From Megaleporinus macrocephalus (lineage: Eukaryota > Chordata > Actinopteri > Characiformes > Anostomidae): a stretch of 64,000 nt of DNA. Positions 1 to 11,040 of this stretch are shown here, in pieces (position 1 is the stretch's first letter; each line of letters starts with the position of its first letter). Both the position numbers and the translations under genes were made by a program. The notes under the pieces are model-generated. The model made no database searches, was not told where the DNA came from, and saw only the letters and a program-made list of their open reading frames with translations. Location: assembly GCA_021613375.1 (NCBI GenBank), contig CM038726.1, forward strand, positions 4,448,525 through 4,512,524, written 5' to 3'.

Positions 1-411
1 TAATGATTTATATATTGAATATGATGATTATCTTATAGATACATTCAGAATATTACTGACACTGTTTACACAATGAACCAGGTTAGTTTTTAATTATAGA
101 TTAATAGAATCTGTAGTAAATTATAAAATCATAAATAAATAAAGTTCTGTAAATGACAAAGTTGAACAAGTTGAAAAACAAGTATCTCCAAAACTGGAAC
201 TTTACAGGAGAGGCTAAAAACTTTCTTTACTTTCAATGTGAGTCAATGGAACCAGAATTATTTCCAAGCTATTTTAAAGCGTTTCTATTGGTCCGTTCAT
301 CATGAAATTCTCACACAGTGTAAACGGCAGCTGTCGTGTTTGAACGATGCAGAAGAATAAAATTCTATAAAGATGGAGATACATGTTTTTGTTTGGATAG
401 TGACAATACGT
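1..411 (+). other. Stop codon and 3' UTR of a TRIM copy (copy D) truncated by the window edge
   Basis: Bases 1-3 are TAA. The following ~410 bases match, nearly base for base, the sequence after the stop codon of TRIM copy B (29654-30065) and, inverted, the sequence after the stop of copy A (below 13898). Homology ends near 411, just after the motif GATACGTATC in the other copies. An AATAAA lies at 138-143. The inference is that a fourth TRIM gene of the same subfamily ends exactly at the window start, with its coding exons outside. Whether it is intact cannot be judged here. Confidence 0.85.
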
Positions 412-557
412 ATCTTTTTTAACTCTGTTTGATGTGGTCTGGGGATGAGTAGACCCCACTTTAAAACTTTTATTATGTCTAGCCCCGAGAGGATGTAACA
501 AAGATATAAAGTCTATTGAACTATTGAGATATAATGTTTAGTCTTTCATTTCTATAG

Positions 558-1680
558 TTTATAGAATAACTTTTACATTTACACCAGCTTAAATCTCAAG
601 TGTCTCTTATTGAAGTCAGAACCGTCTCACAACAAACCTTTAAAATCTCAATCATTACAAACAATAAAACTTAAAACTAATTTTAAAAACTCGTTTATGT
701 TCTTTATTTTATCTTGATGGTCAGTGTGTGTGTATAACATGAGGGACATCTTGTGGTCATAAGCTGGTACTACATAGTAGAGATTAACAGTACAGTTCAT
801 TCTCTACACATTGTGTTTTTCTAATCGACTGTATTGATTAACTGGAGTTCTATTGTGATGAGATTCACTGTAAATCATGTTAATATGTTTATGTACTTCA
901 GATAAATATATGTATGTATATATCAGTGCAGTTATTCTATAGCTGTTCTGTAGCTTCATTCCAGTCCTTCCTTTGTTCAACACATGAAATGGAAATGGAG
1001 TCGTTGTTGACTGACTCTTGTGTTTTATCTTCGAACAAACACATATTTTTCATGTGATCAAGGAGTTTACTGGTGAAAATCTAGCCTCCATAGTACGACC
1101 TAAACATTTCCTAACTTCCTGAATGATCACTGTACAGTTCACCAGCAGACACAGTGATCAAAACTGTTAAACATGCTGGAAGTGATGAACTCGTCTACAA
1201 AACCTGCCTGTTGGGTAAGATCTCTGCAGAACTGCTGTTTCCTTCATACGTGGAAGAAGCTGAAGGACAGTTTTCTGATCTGGTGCTACTTACAGATATC
1301 AGGTGAATAAACAGAGTCACAGTTCTGCAGAGATATCAGGATCTTTTAGACGACAGGAAAGAGTTTCTTCACGTCTGGAACCGTAGAGAATACGGCCAGC
1401 TGGACGACCAACAGCAGCTTTTAGATTTGGTGTTGATGAAACATCTAACCAACATGTTAAATGACCTTAAACTTCTTATGTAACTGAAAATAGTACAAAG
1501 AAAACATATGAAATGTTGTAACTGAGTAATTTTATTGTTGTTATTTTTTAATTATTTGTCCATTTTTGTTCTAAAACCCGTATGTATCCTGCAGCATTAA
1601 TGGAGCTTCAGATGTACAAGTCTGTAACTATTTTCAGTTTTAACATCTCCAGATTATAAATATTTTATTAATTCATTTTC
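558..1680 (+). repeat. R1 segment, copy a
   Basis: About 1.1 kb that recurs at 39675-40765 (same strand). Parts recur at 18444-18960 (same strand), 49700-50345 and 23095-23160 (inverted). A diagnostic stretch contains GACATCTTGTGGTCATAA near 746. Relative to copy b it lacks about 45 bp near 990 and retains about 73 bp near 1360. No terminal inverted repeats were recognised. R1 copies sit next to TRIM units, so it is either a flanking part of the duplicated unit or a dispersed repeat. Confidence 0.8.
1158..1482 (+). pseudogene. Unrecognised ORF-like fragment inside R1
   Basis: Reading from about 1158 gives roughly 50 codons of protein-like composition, one TGA at about 1302, then about 55 more codons in the same frame with alternating charged and leucine-rich stretches, ending at a TAA near 1480. 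R1 copy b (around 40320-40565) repeats the first half but has a ~73-bp internal deletion. The family was not recognised. This is most likely an exon relic of an unidentified gene or mobile-element ORF. It could also be a chance open frame, although the two R1 copies sharing one frame argues mildly against that. Confidence 0.3.
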
Positions 1681-2098
1681 ACTATGTATCACTATTAATA
1701 CTATTAATTACTATTAATTAATACTATTAATCTTCCTCTTATTTTTCTTCTGATTATACATTTTTATATATATTCATATACATTTTTATATTCATACATT
1801 TATATATATATATACATATAAAGCTGAGCAAAGGAAGTTAGGGTCAGAGGTTAATGTATGGTAGGTCTGGAAACATCTGGCTTGTATTAGTAAAACCCTA
1901 TAGCGTAGTCACTTCCACACCAAATATGAGAAGGTATTTGGACCACCAGTTTTTCTTTAAGCTATCAACAGCGCGTCGTCACAGAAGAAGAATAAACATC
2001 ATTTTTTGCCGTCACGAAGACACGGACGTGTTGTGGCTGTAGTGGAGAGGGTCCAAGTTTAGGCCTTTTGGAAGACGAGATGAGAGCGTACATTACGT
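1681..2098. other. AT-rich gap, no gene seen
   Basis: Contains (TA)n and ATATTCATATA-type simple sequence (1740-1825) and then about 270 bp of mixed sequence leading to the target-site duplication of the solo LTR. The 62-codon frame at 1854 has no recognisable features. Confidence 0.6.
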
Positions 2099-2103
2099 AT
2101 ATG

Positions 2104-2518
2104 TGTCACGTCCTGCCCTGTTTCCCTCGTCCTCGCCTGTTTGTTTACGTTCCTGTTTGTAGTCCATGTGCTTGTGTTTACGTTTTTCACCATGTGGTTC
2201 TGTTTGTTGTGGTCATGTGATCCTTCTCTCCACCCTCCACCTGGTTCCCATCCTTGTCACCTCCCATTGTCACCATTGTCTCCTGTTTCCTCTCGTTATC
2301 CTGTGTATTTAGTCCGACTGTTTTATCCTCTCCTTGGTGGTTCGTTTTCTGTGGTTTCTGTGTCAGTTTGCATCGTGTTTCTGTTTCGATTATATTTCTT
2401 GTTTTGTTTCTTAGTGTTTGTTTTGGTCTTTATTAAAGTTTTTCAGTTGAATCTTGCGCCTGCGTCCGCCCCCTTCGTCTGCCTGTTCCTCCGTCTCCTA
2501 ACCTGGCCTAGCGTTACA
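2104..2518 (+). mobile_element. Solo LTR with perfect 5-bp target-site duplication
   Basis: The 415-bp segment starts TGTCACG and ends GTTACA, with canonical TG...CA termini. It is flanked on both sides by ATATG (2099-2103 and 2519-2523), a perfect 5-bp duplication as made by retroviral and Ty3-type integrases. It is pyrimidine-rich on this strand and carries ATTAAA at 2432-2437, a plausible polyadenylation signal. No primer-binding site or internal region follows, so it is a recombined solo LTR. The 158-codon frame across it is an artefact of its low complexity. Confidence 0.85.
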
Positions 2519-2579
2519 ATATGGCTAATTTGCATAAAAGAATATCTACGTACGTTTCTGATGGTGGTGACAAGGATGG

Positions 2580-2879
2580 GAACCAGGTGGAGACAAGGTG
2601 TTCGTGTAAGTATTTAGAAGGAAGTGGTATAACGAACGCCGTGAGGGACTGTTTGAGGTTGTTCGCAGTACTGGAACTGCGGTTCAGGTTAAAGGGTCTC
2701 CAACGTGGTATCATTTATCACATTGTGTTAAAGCGCCAAGCGAAGAGGTGCCTTGCTCACAGAGCCAAGATGTTGAAGGCTCAAGTGAGCCAGGAGGAGA
2801 AGAAGAGATGCATGATGCTCTCCAAAGTCAAAATCAGGAACAGGAGAGAACAGGAGAAATTACAAGACCCGTCATGTAA
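2580..2879 (+). pseudogene. Endogenous retrovirus pol remnant (C-terminal integrase region)
   Basis: From about 2580 the frame ending at the TAA 2877-2879 encodes a short stretch typical of the end of retroviral integrase: a GDKVFV-like turn, RRKW, then an FEVV...TAV..V.G...W.H.SHC pattern seen in gammaretro- and epsilonretrovirus-like integrase tails. A TAA at 2607-2609 interrupts the domain, and no upstream catalytic core is present. It lies directly after the solo LTR's target duplication. This is an old, non-functional fragment; whether it belonged to the same provirus as the LTR is unknown. Confidence 0.6.
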
Positions 2880-2990
2880 TTTGACGAAACCCATTGTTTA
2901 ACGGGGTTTTTGTTGCTGGTCTTACTCGAAAACGAGTCACTGTGAGTTGGAGATTTTTTTTTTTTAAGAATTGGTGAATTTGGATCGTGA

Positions 2991-3815
2991 ATGGCGACGA
3001 TAAAGCGTAAAGATGTTGGACGAGCCAGTCCCCCGTCGCCTCCGCGTGAGGAAGATACTGATCGCGCTAACTTGTTTGCTGAAGTGAAAAAAGTAAGTGT
3101 CGTCTTACAAAATGTGGCTGTGGATGTTGCTACGATAAAGCAGACAAGGTCGGAATTAAACTCTGCGGTGGCAGTGATACAAGGAAGAATTAACGAGGTG
3201 GAAGAGCGAGTCTCCAAATTGGAGGACACGGAGCAGAAATATGGAGCTCAGAATGAAAAGCGAAACAAAATGGTGGAGGAATTGTGGGCTCGCGTGCAGA
3301 CTCTGGAAAGTCACAGTAGGAGGAATACTGTGAGAGTGGTTGGACTGAGGGAGACACTTGGGACGAATGGAACTCTTCTGACTTGTGTCCAGAAAATGCT
3401 GCAGGAAGGTCTCGGTATTAATGACGAAGCGGAGTTTGAGATTGAGAGAGCGCATCGGGCCGGCCCGGCCCCAGAACCCGGTCGCCCCCCGAGACCGGTG
3501 TTGATTCGTTTCCTGAGGCAGTCGGCGAGGGACAAGGTGGTGGCGGCAGCAAAGAAGAAGCGAGGCTTTGACTGGCAAGAAAGTAGAGTATCAATATTCC
3601 CTGACTCGTCTAAAGAGCTGGCGGAAAAGAGAAAGACCTTTACGGGGGTGAAGAGGAAGCTACAGGAGCGCGGAATTAAATACACCCTGGCGTTTCCAGC
3701 GACGCTACGGATTTTCTGGCAGGGAAACAATTTGAGCTTCACTTCGGCTGAAGCAGCGGAGAGGCTTATCGGTGAAGAGGCTGGCAGGGAGGAAGAGAAC
3801 TCCAACATGATATGA
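2991..3815 (+). CDS. LINE ORF1 protein (L1 ORF1p / transposase_22-like RNA-binding protein)
   Basis: A 274-residue open frame with the usual L1 ORF1p order. There is a short basic N-terminus, a heptad-rich coiled coil (about residues 30-105, with VEERVSKLEDTEQKYG), an RRM-like region beginning at RRNTVRVVGL (about 111-120) and continuing through ERAHRAG, and a C-terminal domain with KELAEKRKTF and VKRKLQERGIKY. In the family this protein trimerises and coats LINE RNA as a nucleic-acid chaperone. The frame is fully open although the adjacent ORF2 is not. The start is the first ATG of the frame, GTGAATGGC at 2988-2996. Expression cannot be inferred. Confidence 0.85.
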   Translation: MATIKRKDVGRASPPSPPREEDTDRANLFAEVKKVSVVLQNVAVDVATIKQTRSELNSAVAVIQGRINEVEERVSKLEDTEQKYGAQNEKRNKMVEELWARVQTLESHSRRNTVRVVGLRETLGTNGTLLTCVQKMLQEGLGINDEAEFEIERAHRAGPAPEPGRPPRPVLIRFLRQSARDKVVAAAKKKRGFDWQESRVSIFPDSSKELAEKRKTFTGVKRKLQERGIKYTLAFPATLRIFWQGNNLSFTSAEAAERLIGEEAGREEENSNMI

Positions 3816-4119
3816 GGTTCGGGAACCCCTTTAGTGTCGGACTGTTGGGACGGGACGAGGTAGACTTTCTGGCGCGACGTGTCATCACCGGAGGAGAAAA
3901 AAGGAGAGCGACGATCCACGGAACCGATTAAGCATTAAGCAGCTGAAATAAGAAGGTTTTAATTTTGTTATTGTTCTGCTAAATGTTCATTCTTACATGG
4001 TTTTGTTTTGACTGGGTGCACTCACAGGAAAGGGGTTCATTTAGGGGACAGGGAAGCAAATATATCTGTTTTGAAAGCATGATTACAGGATTAAAAAATC
4101 TACCAATTAGAAATTTGAA

Positions 4120-7100
4120 ATGACTGGGAAATATATAAAATTTATCACTTGGAATATTAATGGATGTGGAAACCCGACCAAAAGGCATAAAATATTGAAT
4201 TATCTCAAGATGAATCAAGCAGACATTGTGTTTCTTCAGGAAACCCATTTAAAGAGGAATTAAGGTTTAAAGTGGGTTGGGTGGGACATGTTTTTCATAG
4301 TTCTATGTCAAGCGCTCAAAATGGGGTATTAATACTTGTTAAGAAAAATGTTCAGTTCTTACTGGTAAAACAAGTTAAAGATAAAGAAGGAAGAGGGATC
4401 TGTGTGGAAGCAGTACTGGAGGGTGTAAAAATCATACTTTGTAATATTTATGCACCAAATAAGGAGGATCCTCTCTTCTTTCATTATATAAATAAGGTGT
4501 TGGGAGATATGTCAGGGCAGGTGATACTGGCAGGAGACTTTAATGAGGTGATGGATCCTTTTCTGGATAGGAGCTCAACTAAAGGTTCATATAAATCTAA
4601 AGGTAGAGATGCAGTCCACATGTTAATGGAAGATATCGGTCTGGTTGATATATGGAGATTAGTTAACCCCTCTAAAAGGGAAAACACATTTTATTCACAT
4701 TGTCATAAATCACATTCTAGGATTGATTTAATTTTGACTTCAAAACCCCTGGTACACAATGTGGTAAATTGTGATATCGGAACTACTGCGCTTACTGACC
4801 ACGCTCCTACCGAACTGTATGTGAAATTAGGATCGGAGACTAAGCGTAGTTCAATGTGGAAAATGAATGTATCGCTTTTACAGGATAAATCCGGTAAAGA
4901 ACAGTTGGGGGAAGATCTAAGTTTCTTTTTTCAGACAAACATTGGCAGTACAGAATACATTCAGACTGTCTGGGAGGCATCTAAGGCTTACATGAGGGGC
5001 AAAGTTATAGCTTATGCATCCCAAAAGAAAAAGGAACGTTTAAGAAAAATTCAAGAATTGGAAAGAGAAATTAAATTTAAAGAAACTACTTTAGCTAAAC
5101 AGCACAATGATGTACTTTATAGACAAATGTGTGAGCTTAAATTCCAATTAAATGAAATCTACAACAAGAAAGTGGAATATTCTTTATTTAGATTAAAAAC
5201 CACATTCTATGAAGGGGGGGGGACTGGAAAACTATTGGCAAGGCAATTTAAAAAGGAGGACTTTTTAAATAATATTCCTGCTATTAAATGGGGAAATAAC
5301 TTAGTAACAGCACCACAGGACATTAACCATGTGTTCAAACTTTATTATGAAACATTATATAAATCTACAGTGTCTGATGAGGAAAGTCAGAGAGAGAGTG
5401 AATGGTTTTGTTCTAGACTGAATTTGCCTAAATTATCTCTGGAACAAAGAGAGGAGTTGGAGACGCCAATTACAGAGGGAGAAATCAGAAAAGCAATTTT
5501 AGGGATGAAGTTGGGGAAATCGCCAGGACCCGATGGCTTCCCAGCAGAATATTATAAGGAGTATTTGGATATTCTTGCCCCAGTTCTGCACAGAGTGTAT
5601 CAGGAGAGTTTTGAAAGAGGACAGCTTCCTCTTACCTTTAATGAAGCATTGATATCTTTAATCCCAAAAAAGATAGAGACAATACAGACCCTTCAAATTA
5701 CAGGCCAATTAGTTTGTTAAATGTGGATTGTAAAATACTAACCAAGGTACTAGCCATGAGATTACAACGTGTTCTTCCTCGTATCATACATCAAAACCAG
5801 ACAGGACTTATGAAAAATCGATCTTCCACCGATAATATTAGAGAACTCTTTCACCTGATCTGGATGAGTCAGTCAAGAGATGAACCAGTAGCTGCAATCT
5901 CCCTAGATGCAGAGAAGGCCTTTGATAAGGTTGAATGGGGCTTTCTCTTTTCAGCACTTTCGGGTTTTGGATTTGGTTCGCTTTTTACTAAATGGATCAA
6001 AACTCTGTATAGGGATCCAAAGGCTGCAGTTTTAACTAATGGTATTATTTCACCTTTTTTTGGCTTAACACGTGGAACCCGCCAGGGATGTTCTCTCAGC
6101 CCTTTATTATTTAATATTTTCATAGAAACCCTAGCAGTGAGCATAAGGACAAATAAAGAGATTAAAGGGATATCCTCGGAGCTACAAGAACATAAACTGC
6201 TTCTCTATGCTGATGATATATTGGTACTTGTTACACATCCAATTACACATCCAAGTCAGAAGCCATGCCATTGTCTGCTCTCTGTCATTCGTATATGATC
6301 AAGAAATTTAATTTTTAGTGGACTCCCGTAGGCATGAAATATTTAGGAATTAGACTTAGTAAGGAAATAGAAGAAATACCTTTATTAAATTTTAATCCAG
6401 TGCTATCAAAAATAAAAACCAATTTTGAAAAATGGGAAAAGTTAAAATTAACATTATGGGGTAAAATAAATATTATTAAAATGATTACAACTCTTCAGTT
6501 TAATTATATGGTTATGATGTTACCAATCACAATCCCCTTAGATATTTTCAAAAGATATGAGAATCTGATTAAACAATTTCTATGGGAAGGTAAAAAAGCT
6601 AGAATAAAATTACAAAAATTATACGCTACTAGAGAAAAGGGCGGCCTGGGACTTCCAGATTCTAAACTTTACTACTTGTAATTTGAAATGGTTAAATTGG
6701 TTAAACATTGGGAGAAACATGAGAGTGGGCAGGAATGGATAAGTATTGAAAAAGATATATGTTCACCGTTTAACCCTAAAGATAAGTTGTCGCAAAAGAT
6801 TGATACAACAAATCCAGTTTTTAATCATTCATGTGAAGTCTGGACTAAATTACATAAATTGTTCAAGCTATCTCATCAGGTAGAGAAGTATGCATCTCTT
6901 TGGAACAACCCAGCCATATGTATTGGTAAAACACCGGTGTTCTGGAAGCAGTGGCATTCTAGAGGCATAAACACCATTGGGGATTTGTATAAGGATGGAC
7001 AATTCTTGTCCTATGAGGAAATAATCAGTACATTTGGGCTAGAAGGTAAGATGAGACATTGTGTGACCTAGAAATTTAAAGATACTTTAAAAAATTTAAT

Positions 7101-7762
7101 CTTGGATTATATTAAGATATACGACATACAACTTCTCAATGTTATAAACTGTTAAATTATGATCTGAGCGGGGATTCAGAAAATATTAAGCTTTCGTGGC
7201 AGAAGGACCTAGGAATTGAATACACAAAAGAGAAATGGTTGGATGTTCTATCGGATAGTGGTAAATACGTGTAGGAAGCCAGAAGTAAATTCATACAATA
7301 CGAGGTACTACACCGATATTATCATACCCCTAACAGATTATATACAATGAAACTGATGTTAGATAACTTGTGTTGGAAATGTAAAAAGGATATTGGTACA
7401 TATTTACATTGTTTTTGGGAATATTCCTTGGTTTCACCTTTTTGGGCTAAAATTCTGGAGGTTCTGAGTAACTGGACTGGCTCGGAGATTCCACAAACTC
7501 CAGAGCTGTGCTTGCTGGGAGATAGATCCCAAGTACCGAACATTAAAAAAAAATCCCTCCCAATGGTGATGGTTGGCATTGTGACTGCGTTCAGGATCAT
7601 CTTGAGACATTGGAAAACCACAAAAGGCCCTGAGCTAAACGAGTGGATTAAATCAATGGTGGACACAGCCTCTTATGAGGTTATGTTGACAATCTGAAAG
7701 GGAGCAGAGACAATGATTGGAGCAGCTTCTGGGACTCATTGAAAAAAGGCCAAGACTACTGA
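4120..7762 (+). pseudogene. L1-type ORF2 (endonuclease + reverse transcriptase), multiply frameshifted
   Basis: The ATG at 4120 opens an APE endonuclease (FITWNINGC, then LQETH). The frame breaks at a TAA (4261-4263) and continues in another frame from about 4263 to 5720 with NIYAPN, AGDFNE, SRIDLI and TDHAP motifs, then the start of the reverse transcriptase (GKSPGPDGFPAEY). A frameshift near 5690 moves it to 5714-6298 (ISLLN, DAEKAFD, GTRQGCSLSPLL, and catalytic YADD at 6206-6217). Later pieces lie at 6334-6681, 6688-7071, 7347-7697 and up to the TGA at 7760-7762. At least six frameshifts or stops make it inactive. Confidence 0.85.
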
Positions 7763-8122
7763 CTGAGTTGAGGCGATGGAACTTTATGGCTTTTGGATTT
7801 CGCCATTTCGCCATCCTATATGCCATTATGACATCATCACCAGAAGGCATAAAAAAACCAGCGCAGCCCGAGTGGAGGTCATTCCGCACGAGTACCGTTC
7901 CAGACAGCACGTTACGGAGACTCTCACGAAGATCTTAAAGACACAAAGAACTTCAAAGAAGAACCACTGTAGAAAAATAACCAGAGTGGTCCACGCACCC
8001 CCCGAGAGAAGGTCAAGACATTTTTCAGAGGACTGCATAAAAAGATTCGGGCAAAAGTGCAGAAACACTAAGTCAACCAGCCTCAAGAACAGCAGAGAGG
8101 AGGAACTACAGACCGACCCCAC
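7763..8122. other. Leader between LINE end and CatSper2-like relic
   Basis: About 360 bp without a recognised coding domain. Open frames here (7717-7938, 7776-8327) show no family resemblance. It could be the 5' UTR or N-terminal part of the retrocopied CatSper2-like transcript or the LINE 3' UTR. No poly(A) tract or target duplication marks the boundary. Confidence 0.5.
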
Positions 8123-9079
8123 ATGGAGGAGCAGAAGGCAAATATCTCTACTCAGGGAAGCTCCATCATCATCAACATGGAGAGCTCCGAGAGAGAAGTG
8201 GGGAAGAAGGTGCGCTTTCAGTCTTCTCCAGCAGTTGATGTGGAGCAGAGGGAGAACCTGGAGTTCCAGAGTGCTCCTTATTATCAGACCGAGAGAGCCA
8301 AGACCTTCCTCAAGAATGTGGAACTGACTCGGGCCAAATTCGCCCAGGAAGCACTCCACCAGCTTGAAGAGCAGCAGTGGAGAGACACTTCGGTTAAAAT
8401 TGACATTGAGCAGATAGAAAGCACCACCGTCCCCGTTGACGACAGCACGTGGGCACATCGGATCCTTGAACATCGCTGTTTTTCTGGCCTGATCATTTTC
8501 CTGACCGTGCTGAACACTTTGTTGCTGGGGGTCCAGGCAGTGATCCCAGACAAGCCTGACTCTTACAGAGTCAATCAGGTGTTCAGGGTCATCAACTGGA
8601 TCATCATCACTGTCTTCCTCCTGGAGTTACTCCTAAAAATGATGAAGGACTTCAGACAGTTTTGGAGAAGCAGATGGAACATCGTCGATTTCTCCCTGGC
8701 TATCCTGATGGTCCTCCCAGAGATCATTATGATGTTCTCCAGAGGACATCCAAAAGCTCTGGCCACCGCAAAGGCACTCCGAACCCTACGAGTCCTCCGT
8801 ACCCTGAAGATCACGTTCAAATTCATGCAGGAATGCCGAACGGAAATGGAGGAAGAGGCTCCAGCCTCCGTGTCCTCGACCTCCCAGGAATAAACAGATG
8901 TAAACTGGGAGACGAAGGTGCTTGTGAACGTGGGGCAGGAGGAGGGGGAGGAGGTGGTCTTGCCCAAAGAGGAACTGTTGGCGTACTTTGAGAAGATAGA
9001 GCAGCTACAGCAGATTCTGGAGGAGAGGAAGCAACTGCTTAACCTGCTTGTTGCACAACCTGACCTTCACAACAGCTAG
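8123..9079 (+). pseudogene. CatSper2-like sperm cation-channel relic lacking the pore (probable retrocopy)
   Basis: An ATG frame with no intron encodes a voltage-sensor domain of the ion-transport family: S1 near residues 119-141 (LIIFLTVLNTLLLGV), S2 near 152-174, S3 near 184-206 (RWNIVDFSLAILMVLPEI), and S4 near 212-233 with arginines every third residue (ALRTLRVLRTLK). The frame then jumps straight to a glutamate-rich tail, meets TAA at 8891-8893, and continues in the same frame to TAG at 9077-9079. That last stretch (NWETKV...PKEELLAYFEKIEQLQ...LEERKQLL) resembles the conserved CatSper2 C-terminus. S5, pore and S6 are missing. CatSper2 forms the sperm-tail Ca2+ channel; this copy cannot conduct. 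AATAAA lies at 9200-9205. The assignment to CatSper2 rather than another CatSper rests mainly on the tail. Confidence 0.7.
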
Positions 9080-9254
9080 TACTTCTACTAAAACCTTCAT
9101 GGTGAAGAAGTTTGCTGTTTCCTCCTGAAGAAGCTGAAAGCTCCTAGATCATGTACATGATGCTCATGTTCCACTCAACAGAAATCTGAAGTTCACAAAA
9201 ATAAATGTTCCCAGAAAAATACAGTTTACTTCTCGTTCTTTTAGGGTTTTTTAG

Positions 9255-9256
9255 GT

Positions 9257-9289
<33 letters not shown>

Positions 9290-9532
9290 ACACACACACA
9301 CACACACACATACATAATATATATACATATGTACACACACACACAATATATACACATGTACATACACACAATATACACACACACACAAACACACACATAC
9401 ACACACACACACACACAATACACACACACACACAATACACACACACACACTATATATATAAATATATATATACACACACACACATAATATATATACACAC
9501 ACACACTCACACAATATATACACACACACACA

Positions 9533-9603
<71 letters not shown>

Positions 9604-11037
9604 ACACACACACAAAATACACACAGACACACACACACACTATATATATATATATATATACACACACACATAATATATACACACACACACTCACACAATA
9701 TATACACACACACAATATATATATATACACACACACAAACACACACACACACAATATACACACACACACACACAACATACACACACACACACACAATACA
9801 CACACACACACAATATACACACACACACAATATACACACTCACACACGATATATACAAATATACACACACACACACACACACACAATATATACACATGTA
9901 CACACACACACAATATATACAAATGTACACACACACACACACAATACACATGTACACACACACACACACACAATATATACACATGTACACACACACACAC
10001 AATATATATATACACATGTACACACACACACACACACACAATATACACACACACAATATATACACATGTACACACACACACACGATATATACACATGTAC
10101 ACACACACACAATACACACACACACTATATATACACATATACACACACACACACCCTGACACTAAATATATATATACACACACACACAATATATATATAC
10201 ACATGTACACACTCACACACAATATATACACATGTACAAACTCACACACAATATAAACACACACATACAATATATATACACACACATATAATATCTATAC
10301 ATGTACACACACATACATAATATAGATACACATGTACACACACACATACACACATAATATACATATACACATGTACACACACACACACATAATATATATA
10401 CACATGTACACACACACACACACACACATACATAATATAGATACACATGTACACACACACATACACACATAATATATATATACACATGTACACACACACA
10501 CACATAATATATATACACATGTACACACACACACACACACATACATAATATACATACACATGCACACACACACATAATATATATACACATGTACGTACAC
10601 ACACACATGATATATATACACATGTACGTACACACACACACATACATACATAATATATATACACATGTACACACATACACACATAATATATATGCACATG
10701 TACACACACACACACAATATATATATACAAATGTACACACACACACACACACATACATAATATACATACACATGCACACACACACATAATATATATACAC
10801 ATGTACGTACACACACACATGATATATATACACATGTACGTACACACACACACATACACACATAATATATATACACATGTACACACATACACACACAATA
10901 TATATACACATGTACACACACACACACACAATATATATATATACACATGTACACACACACACATACATAATATATACACATGTACACACATAATATATAT
11001 ACACACATGTACACAAACACACAATATATATACAAAT
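9255..11037. repeat. 1.8-kb (CA)n/(TA)n microsatellite with higher-order ACATGTAC units
   Basis: A nearly continuous run of alternating purine/pyrimidine sequence: (CA)n, (TA)n, and from about 9890 a loose higher-order unit of 30-45 bp built as TATACACATGTACACAC...ATAATATA. Long open frames on both strands here (up to 371 and 344 codons) are pure Tyr/Thr/His or Val/Cys artefacts. Such sequence can adopt Z-DNA, and the self-complementary ACATGT cores can extrude. Its right end runs directly into a truncated Tc1 terminus. Confidence 0.95.
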
Positions 11038-11040
11038 TAA

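Larger units (their letters stand above)
2880..7762 (+). mobile_element. L1-type non-LTR retrotransposon (LINE), degraded
   Basis: An L1-like architecture on the plus strand: a short leader, ORF1 (2991-3815) with coiled coil and RNA-binding region, a spacer of ~300 bp, and ORF2 (4120-7762) with APE endonuclease and reverse transcriptase in several frames. The 3' end is taken at the ORF2 stop. No poly(A) tail or clear target duplication was seen, and the sequence runs on into the CatSper2-like relic. It is close to full length but cannot mobilise itself because ORF2 is broken at least six times. Confidence 0.85.

Noticed and set aside
2141..2617. 158-codon hydrophobic frame with membrane-like composition
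   Set aside because: It lies across a solo LTR and its target duplication; the hydrophobicity comes from T-rich LTR sequence.
9205..11040. Very long open frames (up to 371 codons) on both strands
   Set aside because: They encode only Thr/His/Tyr or Val/Cys repeats from (CA)n/(TA)n DNA.
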